Of a DNA stretch of 64,000 bases, positions 32,597-41,223 are shown piece after piece. The first letter of the stretch is position 1. Every line of letters begins with the position of its first letter. The notes below the pieces were generated by a model that saw nothing but the letters and a program-made list of their open reading frames with translations, did no database searches and had not been told where the DNA came from. A program made the position numbers and the translations under genes. This stretch comes from Marinihelvus sp036351115 (GTDB lineage: Bacteria > Pseudomonadota > Gammaproteobacteria > Xanthomonadales > SZUA-36), in NCBI GenBank assembly GCA_036351115.1, contig JAZBOL010000010.1:1-64000 (forward strand), read 5' to 3'.

Positions 32597-34581
32597 TGGA
32601 ACGGAAAGGCGCGCCAGGCCTCCGGGTCGCCCCGTCCCCGGTCCACGCCATCTTCATAGCGCCGCCAGGCCGTGTTTTGCCCCGCGACCTCGACCCGCAC
32701 TTCGCCATGGGGCCTGCCGTCCCGGAAGCCGCCCTCGTAGTAGACGGCGCCCACCAGGCCGGGCTCGTGGAGAATCATCGCTCCCTGCCCGTTCGCCGTG
32801 CCGGAGCGCGCGTCGCCGAGGAATTCGACGTGCCGGCCCGCGTCTGTCCGCACCACTCCGTACCCACGACCAGTGGCCAGCCCGTTCAGGCATGCACCGT
32901 ACCAGCGGCCCTGGCTGCTCGCTTCCGGATGGCGGTAGGTGCAGTCGGTCTCGATATCGACGGTCAGGGACCGCACCCGGGATTGGTACAGGGCGAGGGT
33001 CTGCTCGCGAAAAGTTGCATAGTCCCGGGCGCTGATTTCCCGGGTGCCTTCCGCCAGGCGAACCTGCACCGTGATCTGTTCCGTGAGCGCCGGCGCCATC
33101 TGGGACAGGAAGCCTTCCCCCACCTGGTCGCCCAGCTGGTTGGCGGCGATGGCGGTTTCCACGGCGGCAAACGATCCCAAAATGAGGGCGTCGCTCAGCA
33201 GCGCCTTGCCGGCATCGTAACTGCCGCCATCCCAGACGTCGCTTCCGGCGTAGGCGGCGCCGGCCATGGCCAGGATCGCCACCGCGGTTGCGACGTTCTG
33301 CCGCACCGCGATCTCACGCCGCTGGTCCAGGTTGCGTTGCTCGGCGGCGATCATTTCCCGCATGGACCGGCCGTAGGCGCCCTCGAAGACCCCGGCGTAG
33401 ATCCGCTCTGACTGGGCCGCGAGAAAACGCCGTTCCGCCTCGATGAGTTTTTCCGCCAGGGCCAGGCGAGCCCTCACGCTCTCGTCCTCGCTGTGCGCGA
33501 GAAAGGCAAAAGCGAGCTCGGGATCGAAGGAAGCCAGCAGCTTCTGCCGGTCGGAGAACGTCGCCCGGTCATGGTCGAAGTTGGACAGGGCGCGCTCCAC
33601 GCGGCTGCTGACGCCGTCGGCAAAGCTGGTTCGGAACGGATTCTGCGCCGGGTCGTTCGGCCAACCGGTGACCTGCTCCCCGTCCATGCGGATCTTCTCG
33701 AGGGGGTAACGCTCCACCGCCGCCAGCTCCGGCCGATCGCTGCGCACGGGCTTGGTCGGGACCTGCACCTGGGGAACGTCGCCATTCAGAAAGCGGGCGA
33801 AATCCAGGCTGCGCGCATCGTCGATGGGCCGGAATGCCAGGCGGCCGGCAAATTCCTCGTCGGCGATCTCGGAGGACTGCTGCCACGCCGAGGCCACCAG
33901 GTCCTCGCTGGCCAGGATCAGGCCGTTCGTCGCGGGGCGCAGCCAGTGGTCGGCGTGGACCACGGCCAGGGGTGTCACCATGTCGCCGAAGGTCAGGGGT
34001 GGCGAATCCATCATCTTTTCCGGGTCCGGAAAAGAGTAGGTCACGAAATCGATGGTGAGCACGCTGGGTATGGATTCGGTGGCCAGCATGGGCTCGGTGA
34101 CCAGGGCGCCGTTTTCGTCCGTGGTCACCAGGTGCGGCGAGAGCAGCACCGTGTCGGGGGGCAGCTCTTCGCGGAGCGCCCGGTACAGGCTCATGGCGTA
34201 GAAATTCGACTTGGCGATGGCGCCCTCGGCAATGGCGTCCGCGTCGAAACTGGTCCAGCCGTCATTGTCGACGCGCCCGCCGATCGCCTGCCGGGCGTAG
34301 GCGTCCTTCCAGGCCGCATCGGCATCGCTGTCGATCATGGCCGGGTAGCGCACCACGACCCAGGCGTCCGCGGGGGAGCGGCTGGCGTCCTCCACGGCGA
34401 AGGTGGGATCGTAACCGTAGGCACTCTCCGCCTTGCCGCGCGCGGTGCCGGCGCAGCCCTGCAGCAGCAGGCCCGCCAGGGCGACGAAGAGACAGGCAGC
34501 GCGCAGGGGCGCTCCGCGGAAGCGCCGCACGTTTCGCGCCGATGCACACACCGTATTCCTTGGGGGTTTCGAATTGCTCAT
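32593..34581 (-). CDS. Large predicted lipoprotein with MORN-like C-terminus
   Basis: The 662-residue protein has a lipobox (LAGLLLQGC) after a basic N-terminus, a large unassigned region, a hydrophobic stretch (about residues 405-460: AVAILAMAGAAYAG, ALILGSFAAVETAIAANQLG) and a C-terminal part with MORN-like repeats (RWYGACLNGLATGRGYG, SGTANGQGAMI, YYEGGFRDGRPHG). MORN repeats usually bind lipids or proteins. The ATG at 34581 is preferred over the TTG six bases upstream. It heads a two-gene operon with the smaller lipoprotein. An outer-membrane scaffold for the phosphorelay, in the way TagQ anchors TagR, is conceivable but unproven. Confidence 0.7.
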   Translation of the reverse strand: MSNSKPPRNTVCASARNVRRFRGAPLRAACLFVALAGLLLQGCAGTARGKAESAYGYDPTFAVEDASRSPADAWVVVRYPAMIDSDADAAWKDAYARQAIGGRVDNDGWTSFDADAIAEGAIAKSNFYAMSLYRALREELPPDTVLLSPHLVTTDENGALVTEPMLATESIPSVLTIDFVTYSFPDPEKMMDSPPLTFGDMVTPLAVVHADHWLRPATNGLILASEDLVASAWQQSSEIADEEFAGRLAFRPIDDARSLDFARFLNGDVPQVQVPTKPVRSDRPELAAVERYPLEKIRMDGEQVTGWPNDPAQNPFRTSFADGVSSRVERALSNFDHDRATFSDRQKLLASFDPELAFAFLAHSEDESVRARLALAEKLIEAERRFLAAQSERIYAGVFEGAYGRSMREMIAAEQRNLDQRREIAVRQNVATAVAILAMAGAAYAGSDVWDGGSYDAGKALLSDALILGSFAAVETAIAANQLGDQVGEGFLSQMAPALTEQITVQVRLAEGTREISARDYATFREQTLALYQSRVRSLTVDIETDCTYRHPEASSQGRWYGACLNGLATGRGYGVVRTDAGRHVEFLGDARSGTANGQGAMILHEPGLVGAVYYEGGFRDGRPHGEVRVEVAGQNTAWRRYEDGVDRGRGDPEAWRAFPFQ

Positions 34582-34793
34582 GGCCAAAATTCAGCACTCC
34601 GTTGCCCAGGCTCCGTTTCACCGTCAAGATGGGGCGGTCATGACGCGTTCATTGTGCCACGGTCCCGGCGGGATCCCAGTATCCTGGTCGTCGGCCCGTA
34701 CCGGTCGACGGGATTCATTATGCGAGCGCCGCCTGAACCTTCCATGAACCGCGTGACTTCAGGCGGGAATCCGCCCTGGAGAGGATTGAACGG

Positions 34794-35747
34794 ATGAGCA
34801 GGGGCTCACGGGGGGTGCTGGCCGGGATCGCCATCGGACTCGTTGTCCTGGGGGCGGCCCCCGCGACGGCATGGGGCCGGGAAACCGCTGCGCTTCCCGA
34901 CCCGCTCGCCGACGCGGAACGCTTTACGGCGCTGCTGGAGGCGACCGCTTATCGTCCGTCGGGCCGGGAACTGTCAGACCGTTACCTGGCGCCCGGTTCC
35001 CGGGCGCTGGAGTCCTTCGCCCGGGGCCGCATCGGTCGCGAATCCGACCTGGCCCGGGCAATCCGGGTGCTGCGCCCGGACTATCGCCGCGCCGCGGAGC
35101 GATGCCTGCCCGCCGCGAGGACACTGGTGGCGGAGCTGCCGGATCTCCTCGAAGCCACCCGCAGCACGCTGGGTCTCGAGCCTGACGCCGCGACGCCCCG
35201 GGTCGCCATCCTTTTCGGGGCCGGTCGTTCGGCCGGTACCGTGATCGACGACACGGTCATCCTGGCCCTGGAAGTCGTTTGCCGATTCGATGCCCCCGGC
35301 GAGGATCCGCTGGCGCTGCTGCGCGGTTTCCTCGTGCACGAAGTGGTGCATTTTCACCAGCTGCGCTGGCAACGGCCCGGTCTGGAGGACAGCCTGCTGC
35401 GCCAGGCCCTGCTGGAAGGTTACGCCGACCTGGTCACGCAGCAGGTCCTGGGGACGCCGACACCGCCGGCCCGGGAGCGCGCACGCTACGGGGTGCAGCA
35501 CGAGGCGCGGCTCTGGGCGGCATTCCGGGCAGACATGGCGGGTCGCGATCTGGCGCCCTGGATGTACGGACCCGGACGGCCCGGTGAGCCGGCCGATCTC
35601 GGCTACTGGCTGGGCTTGCGCATCAGCGAGGCCCTGTTTTCGTCCGCTGGCGCCGAACCCCAGGTGCGTTTCGACCTGCTCCGTCTCGAGGATCCCTTCG
35701 CGCTGCTCGAGCGCAGTGCCTACGAGGAGCGTTTCGAAGCGCCCTGA
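34794..35747 (+). CDS. Exported putative zinc metalloprotease
   Basis: This 317-residue protein has a signal peptide (cleavage near PATAWG) and a gluzincin-like zinc site: HEVVHFH supplies two His and the catalytic Glu, and EGYADLV about 35 residues later could supply the third ligand. The arrangement resembles DUF2268 and related predicted proteases. A GGAGAGG ribosome-binding site precedes the ATG. It stands alone after a 212-bp divergent gap from the lipoprotein operon. Its 3' end overlaps the convergent GIY-YIG gene by 28 bp. Confidence 0.7.
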   Translation: MSRGSRGVLAGIAIGLVVLGAAPATAWGRETAALPDPLADAERFTALLEATAYRPSGRELSDRYLAPGSRALESFARGRIGRESDLARAIRVLRPDYRRAAERCLPAARTLVAELPDLLEATRSTLGLEPDAATPRVAILFGAGRSAGTVIDDTVILALEVVCRFDAPGEDPLALLRGFLVHEVVHFHQLRWQRPGLEDSLLRQALLEGYADLVTQQVLGTPTPPARERARYGVQHEARLWAAFRADMAGRDLAPWMYGPGRPGEPADLGYWLGLRISEALFSSAGAEPQVRFDLLRLEDPFALLERSAYEERFEAP

Positions 35748-36022
35748 GCGGTCGTTGACGGGGCCGAGTCGGCCAGGCGCAACTTGCCGCGCCGGTCCAG
35801 TTTCTTGATGGCTGCCTCCCGTCGCAGTGCGCTGCCGCGGTCGTGACCCGCTTCATGCCACACCACGGCTTCCGGCCTCCGTCCGGCGAAATAGCGTGCA
35901 CCCCGTTTGCCGTTGCCGTGTTCCCCGAAGCGCCGCTCCAGGTCCGTGGTCACGCCGGTGTACAGGCTGCCGTCATCGCAGCGGATCATGTACACGGTCC
36001 AGCGCTTGGGGGATTGACTCAC
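35720..36022 (-). CDS. GIY-YIG nuclease-like protein (UPF0213)
   Basis: The 100-residue protein is one GIY-YIG fold: VYMIRC and LYTGVT stand for the two signature strands, followed by RRFGEHGNGKRGARY with the catalytic Arg and a later Glu in RREAAIKKL. Stand-alone members such as YhbQ have uncertain DNA-related roles. It begins with GTG. The last 15 residues are low complexity. Confidence 0.85.
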   Translation of the reverse strand: MSQSPKRWTVYMIRCDDGSLYTGVTTDLERRFGEHGNGKRGARYFAGRRPEAVVWHEAGHDRGSALRREAAIKKLDRRGKLRLADSAPSTTAQGASKRSS

Positions 36023-36048
36023 GGCAGTGGCGGTTGGTGGGCGGCGCG

Positions 36049-37161
36049 TCAGGCGCGCGCCTGTTCAATCAGGGCGCGATAGAACGCGTCATGTGCCCGG
36101 GCCGAACGTTCCCAGGTGAAATCAGCGGCGTGGCGGAGTCCCGCGTCGATCGCAACGCTTCGCGCCGGCGCATCGAGCGCCATCCGGTCGATCCCGGCCC
36201 GGAAGCCCCCGGGGTCGTCCACCCCGGCCACGGGCCACAGGCCCGCGGACACCTCGGGCAGGCAGGAGGAATCGGAAACGACGCCGGGAGTTCCGCAGGC
36301 CATGGCCTCGAGGAGCGGCAGGGCAAAGCCTTCGTACCGGGAGGGCTGGAGCAGGCAGGTTGCCGCGCTGATCAGCACGGGCAGCTCGGCGCCGCCCACG
36401 TGGTCGATCCAGTGCACCCGGTCGGCCAGGCCATGGCGCTGGGCCAGCGCCTCGAGGGACTGGCGATAGGCGTCGGGGGCGCCGCCGCCCACGAAGGCCA
36501 GGTCGATGCCCGCCCGGCAGGCTTCGCTGAGCGCCCAGGCCTCCAGGGAAAGTTCCAGGTTCTTGTGGGGAAACCAGCTGCCCAGCTGCAGGAGATAGGG
36601 CGCGCCCAGGCCAAGCGTTTCCCGGACCGGCGCCTGGGTGGTTTCGTTCACCGGCCGAAACAGGCTGTGGTCGACCCCGTGGGGGATCACGGCGATCGTT
36701 CGATCACCGAGTTCCGGGTGATGGTGCAATAGCCGGCCACGGCCATACTCCGTCAGGCAGACGACGCCTGCGGCGCGCCCGAGGTTGCGTTGCAGGCGCT
36801 CCTTGCCTTCGTACCCCGCCGGCTCGTCCAGGGCGCGAACGTCGTGCACGGTGAAACTCAGGGGGCAGGGCGCGTGGCGCGGGAGGTGATTGCCGAAACT
36901 GTGGAACAGGGCGAGGTCCTTCGCACCCAGGCGTGCCCGGTTCGGCATCCAGCGTCGCTCCGCGGCCGGCGCGACGCCGTCGAACAGACTGCGGCGGAAC
37001 CAGCGGTGGCCTCGAATGAACAGGTCGGCGGGGAGCGCATCCTCCGGCCGCGCGGCGACCACCTGGCGGATGTAGCGCGCGATGCCACGGCCGCGGCGCT
37101 TGATGGCCTGGGTCACGTCCAGGCCCACGCGGGGTGGGGCCGGAGAAGCGGGCGGCGTCAT
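36049..37161 (-). CDS. GT4-family glycosyltransferase
   Basis: A 370-residue GT-B retaining glycosyltransferase. The N-terminal half holds GLDVTQAIKRRGRGIARY and FTVHDVRALDEP. The C-terminal half has the donor-site block PSRYEGFALPLLEAMACGTPGVVSD with the E-x7-E motif, and LLQLGSWFPHKNLELSLEAW. It likely transfers a hexose in surface polysaccharide or lipopolysaccharide synthesis. It is divergent from another sugar-transferase-like gene 105 bp away. Confidence 0.9.
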   Translation of the reverse strand: MTPPASPAPPRVGLDVTQAIKRRGRGIARYIRQVVAARPEDALPADLFIRGHRWFRRSLFDGVAPAAERRWMPNRARLGAKDLALFHSFGNHLPRHAPCPLSFTVHDVRALDEPAGYEGKERLQRNLGRAAGVVCLTEYGRGRLLHHHPELGDRTIAVIPHGVDHSLFRPVNETTQAPVRETLGLGAPYLLQLGSWFPHKNLELSLEAWALSEACRAGIDLAFVGGGAPDAYRQSLEALAQRHGLADRVHWIDHVGGAELPVLISAATCLLQPSRYEGFALPLLEAMACGTPGVVSDSSCLPEVSAGLWPVAGVDDPGGFRAGIDRMALDAPARSVAIDAGLRHAADFTWERSARAHDAFYRALIEQARA

Positions 37162-37266
37162 GGACAGGAGGCGGTGTCGGCCATGGCGCTATCGTAGTCC
37201 ATGGCCACGCCGTGATGTAAGCTGGCCCCCTTCTTTTTCGCAGTCAATCAGGCGGTTTCGGCGCGC

Positions 37267-38169
37267 ATGAAGGTGAGTGGTTTCAGTTTCCTCCGTGATG
37301 GCATCCGGCTGGGCTATCCCTTCGTGGAGAGCATCCGCTCGGCCCTGCCGGTGGTGGATGAATTCATCGTCGCCGTGGGCCAGAGTGACGACGGGACGCT
37401 CGAGCGCCTCCGCGGCTTGCGCGAGCCCAAGCTGCGGCTCATCGAAACCACCTGGAACGAGCAGTGCCGCAGCCACGGTTTCGTTTACGGGCAGCAGAAA
37501 ATGATCGCGCAGTACAACTGCACCGGCGACTGGGCCTTCTATCTCGAGGGCGACGAAGTGCTCCACGAGAATGACCTGGATTCCCTGCACCGGGCCATGG
37601 CCCATTACCTCGACGATCCAGAGGTCGAGGCCCTGGCCTTCGACTACTTTCACTTTTACGGGGACACGCGGCACCTGCACCTGTCGTCCCAGGCGTACCG
37701 GAAAGCGACGCGGATTCTGCGCAACAGCCTCCGGAGCATCGCCCCCGACGGCCTGTACTGGGCGGTCATCAAGGAAAAGAAGTGGCACGGCGGACGCAAT
37801 AAGCGCCGTACCCGCTACCCCCGCGCCGCCGCCCTCAACCTGCCCATTTACCATTACGGCAACGCCCGCCACGAACGCTACGTGCAGGCCAAGGCGGACG
37901 CGGGCAACCAGTACTGGTCCGAGAAGCAGGCCTTTTCCGCGAGCTACGGAAACCTCGATCCGGCCCAGGTGGGACCCTTCGAGGGAGCGCATCCCGACAT
38001 CATGCAAGACTGGATCCGGGACCACGCCAACCCCGAACTGGTGTTCAACCCGGATCACCGCCTGACCCGGCGCGAAAAGAAGCACCGCTTCAACGCGCGC
38101 CTCGAGCGCTGGCTCGGCCGGGACTTCTCCAAGCGTCATTTTTCCCTGGTCCGTTCCTGGGACGGCTGA
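37267..38169 (+). CDS. GT2-like glycosyltransferase
   Basis: The 300-residue protein resembles family-2 glycosyltransferases of the GT-A fold: VSGFSFLRDGIRLGYPFVESIRSALPVVDEFIV opens the fold, SDDGT and FYLEGDEVLHEND supply the nucleotide and DxD-like acidic residues. The C-terminal half is basic and rich in aromatic residues. It probably adds a sugar to a cell-surface glycan. The rluE gene follows 3 bp after its stop, so they share a transcript. Confidence 0.75.
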   Translation: MKVSGFSFLRDGIRLGYPFVESIRSALPVVDEFIVAVGQSDDGTLERLRGLREPKLRLIETTWNEQCRSHGFVYGQQKMIAQYNCTGDWAFYLEGDEVLHENDLDSLHRAMAHYLDDPEVEALAFDYFHFYGDTRHLHLSSQAYRKATRILRNSLRSIAPDGLYWAVIKEKKWHGGRNKRRTRYPRAAALNLPIYHYGNARHERYVQAKADAGNQYWSEKQAFSASYGNLDPAQVGPFEGAHPDIMQDWIRDHANPELVFNPDHRLTRREKKHRFNARLERWLGRDFSKRHFSLVRSWDG

Positions 38170-38172
38170 ACC

Positions 38173-38715
38173 ATGGCCCGGCTGGTGCTGTTCAACAAGC
38201 CCTTCCGGGTGCTGTCCCAGTTTCGCGCCTCCGGTGACAAGGAGACGCTGGCCGCGCACTTCGATGATCCCGCGCTCCGGGTCGCCGGGCGGCTGGACTA
38301 CGATTCCGAGGGCCTGCTCCTGCTCAGCGACGACGGCGCGCTGGTGCAGAAGATCACCCACCCGCGCAGCAAGATGCCGAAGACCTACTGGGCCCAGGTG
38401 GAGGGCGCGCCGGAGGAGGGCGCCCTGGAGATTCTGCGCCAGGGCGTGACGCTCAAGGATGGTCCCGCCCGGCCGGCGAAGGTGCGCCTGCTCGCGCCGC
38501 CGAAAAACCTCTGGGCGCGGCATCCGCCGATCCGCTACCGGGCGTCCGTGCCGGACACCTGGCTCGAGATCACGATTCGCGAAGGCCGTAATCGCCAGGT
38601 TCGCCGCATGACCGCCGCCATCGGACACCCGACGCTGCGCCTCGTGCGCGTGCGCGTCGGGCCGTGGCGCATCGATGGCCTGGCGCCCGGTGCGTGGCGC
38701 GAAGTCGAGGCCTGA
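38173..38715 (+). CDS. rluE: 23S rRNA pseudouridine synthase RluE
   Basis: The 180-residue enzyme belongs to the RsuA/RluE family and should convert uridine 2457 of 23S rRNA to pseudouridine. The catalytic Asp is D42 in GRLDYDSEGLLLLS. KTYWAQVEG and REGRNRQVRRM are further family blocks. It lacks the N-terminal S4 domain found in RsuA and RluB, as is usual for RluE. Confidence 0.9.
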   Translation: MARLVLFNKPFRVLSQFRASGDKETLAAHFDDPALRVAGRLDYDSEGLLLLSDDGALVQKITHPRSKMPKTYWAQVEGAPEEGALEILRQGVTLKDGPARPAKVRLLAPPKNLWARHPPIRYRASVPDTWLEITIREGRNRQVRRMTAAIGHPTLRLVRVRVGPWRIDGLAPGAWREVEA

Positions 38716-38732
38716 TCACTCCGAGGTCGGCG

Positions 38733-39779
38733 TCAGTCGCGATCCAGCTCGGCGATTTCCTGGAGCACGGCCGTCGCATAGGTGCCCGGCGGCAGGGCAA
38801 ACGACAGCAGCACGTCCCGGTCCTCCACCGCCAGCTGGAAGTCCTCCGGCACCAGCCGCAGCGCGCGTCGCTCGGCCCGCAGGCGCCAGTGTTCCAGTCC
38901 CGCCACCAGCGCCGGCTCCGTGGCCAGCACCCGGGCCTCCAGGGCCGCACAGTCGCCGTGGCTGCCGCTGTCGCCCATCCCCACGAGCGGGCCCGAGGGG
39001 TGGATATCCCGGTCTTCCAGGCGTTCCGCCAGCGCTTCCGGCGGTTCTTCCAGGGCGAAAAAACTGCGGGAGCCGTGGAGCATGACGGCTTCCCCGGGCA
39101 GCAGCCGATCCCAGTTGCCCTGGCGAATGCGTTCGGCGAGCACCCGGTTGAAGAGCCAGGAGCGGGCGGCGGACAGGTACAGGCCGCGCTCGAAGCGCGG
39201 CACGCGGGTCAGGGTTTCATCGAACAGGCGCCGGGCACGAACCAGGTTCTCCCCCCGTTTTCCGAAACGCTGCTCGCCGAAGAAGTTGGGCACGCCGCCG
39301 GCCAGGCGGTCGACAGCGGCCCGGAGGCCGTCCAGGTCGCCGTCCGCATCGCGGAGGCGCAGGGCGAAGCGGTTGGTCTTCAGGCCACCGCGACGTACCG
39401 CGTGGCGCGCCCGGCGCCATTCGAGCAGTTCCGTGCCGTCCGGCATCCGGTCGATGATGGATTCCGGGTCGAGGTGTTCCAGGGGCAGGGAAAACCACTG
39501 GCTGGTGATGGCGTGCCGGTCCTTCAGTCCGGCGTAACCCACCTGGCGCACCCGGGCTGAACTCAGGGTCGCCAGGGCCCGCACCACGTCCTTCGTGTTG
39601 AGTCCGGTCTTGCGGATCCGCAGCCACCAGTGGGCCCCCGTGGGGTGTTCGGGTACTTCCAGTTGCTCATCGACCCGGAAATCGCCGGGCTCGGCCCGGA
39701 ACCGCGCCCGGATCCAGGGACCGCCGTGCGCCCGGGGCAGGGCCTCGCCGGGTTTCGTGATTCTCGACATAGCGCGCAT
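38733..39779 (-). CDS. truD: tRNA pseudouridine(13) synthase TruD
   Basis: The 348-residue enzyme makes pseudouridine 13 in tRNA. The catalytic Asp lies in GYAGLKDRHA (D87). FGEQRFG, the NRVLAERI block and the TruD-specific insertion domain are present. Two in-frame ATGs (39779 and 39770) are possible starts; neither has a clear ribosome-binding site. It is convergent with rluE and divergent from the pirin gene. Confidence 0.94.
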   Translation of the reverse strand: MRAMSRITKPGEALPRAHGGPWIRARFRAEPGDFRVDEQLEVPEHPTGAHWWLRIRKTGLNTKDVVRALATLSSARVRQVGYAGLKDRHAITSQWFSLPLEHLDPESIIDRMPDGTELLEWRRARHAVRRGGLKTNRFALRLRDADGDLDGLRAAVDRLAGGVPNFFGEQRFGKRGENLVRARRLFDETLTRVPRFERGLYLSAARSWLFNRVLAERIRQGNWDRLLPGEAVMLHGSRSFFALEEPPEALAERLEDRDIHPSGPLVGMGDSGSHGDCAALEARVLATEPALVAGLEHWRLRAERRALRLVPEDFQLAVEDRDVLLSFALPPGTYATAVLQEIAELDRD

Positions 39780-39856
39780 TGTAGGCCCTGACCGGGTCCT
39801 CCGGCACGGTGTGCGACAATGCGCGGCCTGAAACCAGTCAACCCTGCGAGGCGGTC

Positions 39857-40726
39857 ATGTCCCTCACCCTGCTCGAGCCCCACATCAAGGATATCGGCGA
39901 CTTCGAAGTGCGCCGATTGCTCCCGGCAAAGCGGCAACGCGCCGTTGGTCCGTTCGTATTCTGGGATCATTTCGGTCCCGTGGTTCTTGCGAAGGGCAGT
40001 CACATGGACGTCCGCCCCCATCCGCACATCGGCCTCGCGACCCTGACCTGGCTCTTCGAGGGAGAGATCATGCACCGCGACAGCCTCGGTAACGTGCAGA
40101 ACATCCGGCCCGGCCAGGTGAACTGGATGACCGCGGGCCGGGGCATCGTGCATTCGGAGCGGACCCCTGACGAACGGCGTGGGCAGGAAAATCCGCTCCA
40201 TGGGCTGCAAATCTGGCTGGGGCTGCCGGACGGCAGTGAGGACACGGCGCCGGACTTTCAGCACTACCCTGCGGAAGCGATTCCCCGGGTGCCACTCGGC
40301 GAGGTGACCTTCGAGCTCATCGCCGGAAAAGCCCTGGGGGCGACTTCACCGGTGACGGTTTACTCGCCCCTGTGCTACCTCACGGCGGAGTTTTCGCCGG
40401 GGCAGGCCGTGGACTGGCCCCGCCAGTTTCCGGAGGAAGCGATCTATCTCGTCAGTGGTGACCTGGAGATCGACGGTGAGGGCGTGCCGGAACACCAGAT
40501 GGCCGTGTTGCCGGAGGGAGAAAGCGTGCGACTGGGCAGCCCGGGCGGCGCCCGGATTGCCCTGCTTGGCGGGGAGCCGATCGGCGAACGACACCTGGTC
40601 TGGAATTTCGTCGCCAGCGACCGGGCGCGCATCCGGGAAGCCGCGGAGCGCTGGAAAGCCGGCGGCTTTGACCGGGTGCCGGGGGACGACGAATTCATTC
40701 CCTGGCCGGATCACCTGGCCACCTGA
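39857..40726 (+). CDS. Pirin-family protein
   Basis: The 289-residue bicupin has the pirin signature HPHIGLATLTWLFEGEIMHRDS, with the metal-binding His residues, and a later HSE motif (RGIVHSERTP). Pirins bind Fe or other metals; bacterial members include quercetinases and redox-linked regulators, so the function here is open. The ATG at 39857 is chosen because similarity starts at SLTLLEPHIKDIG. The YcgN gene converges 4 bp beyond the stop. Confidence 0.9.
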   Translation: MSLTLLEPHIKDIGDFEVRRLLPAKRQRAVGPFVFWDHFGPVVLAKGSHMDVRPHPHIGLATLTWLFEGEIMHRDSLGNVQNIRPGQVNWMTAGRGIVHSERTPDERRGQENPLHGLQIWLGLPDGSEDTAPDFQHYPAEAIPRVPLGEVTFELIAGKALGATSPVTVYSPLCYLTAEFSPGQAVDWPRQFPEEAIYLVSGDLEIDGEGVPEHQMAVLPEGESVRLGSPGGARIALLGGEPIGERHLVWNFVASDRARIREAAERWKAGGFDRVPGDDEFIPWPDHLAT

Positions 40727-40730
40727 CGGT

Positions 40731-41186
40731 TCAGTCGAAAGTCAGGAGCACGCCCGGGTCGACGCCCTGGTCTTCATCCAGTTCCGGTTCCCAGTCCGCC
40801 GGGGCCGATTCGGCGAAGGCGCGCACGGAGATGCCCGCCCGGTGCACGGAATCGGGATCGCCGCTGATCAGCGGGTGCCAGGGCGCGAGGCCGCGACCCT
40901 CCGCAATGCGCCGGTAGGCGCAGCTGGCGGGCAGCCAGGCGAAGGCCTCGGGTCGATCGACGCTCAGGACGAGGCAATTTTTGACGATCTGTACCCGGTG
41001 CTCGTAGTCGCTGCAGCGGCAGCGGTCGATGTCGAGCAGGTGACAGGCCTTGTCCGTGAAGAAGACCTCGCCGGTTTCCTCGTCCTCCAGCTTGTGCAGG
41101 CAGCAGCGTGCGCAGCCGTCGCACAGGGATTCCCATTCGTCGTGACTCATGGCGCCCAGGGGCTTGGTTTCCCAGAAGGGTTTCAT
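40731..41186 (-). CDS. ycgN: YcgN-family cysteine-cluster protein (UPF0260)
   Basis: A 151-residue cytoplasmic protein with the conserved cysteine pattern CDGCARCCLHK, then DRCRCSDY, KNCLVL and ASCAYR, likely coordinating zinc or an Fe-S centre. It matches the UPF0260/YcgN family at its usual length. The function is unknown. The exported MBL gene lies upstream on the same strand with a 37-bp gap. Confidence 0.92.
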   Translation of the reverse strand: MKPFWETKPLGAMSHDEWESLCDGCARCCLHKLEDEETGEVFFTDKACHLLDIDRCRCSDYEHRVQIVKNCLVLSVDRPEAFAWLPASCAYRRIAEGRGLAPWHPLISGDPDSVHRAGISVRAFAESAPADWEPELDEDQGVDPGVLLTFD

Positions 41187-41223
41187 CGCGGGACAACCGT
41201 GCCGCCACCCGGCAAGCGGCCGC

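Noticed and set aside
22798..34581. Type VI secretion cluster
   Set aside because: Kinase, phosphatase and FHA genes suggested it, but no TssB/C, TssM, ClpV, Hcp, VgrG or baseplate gene is present.
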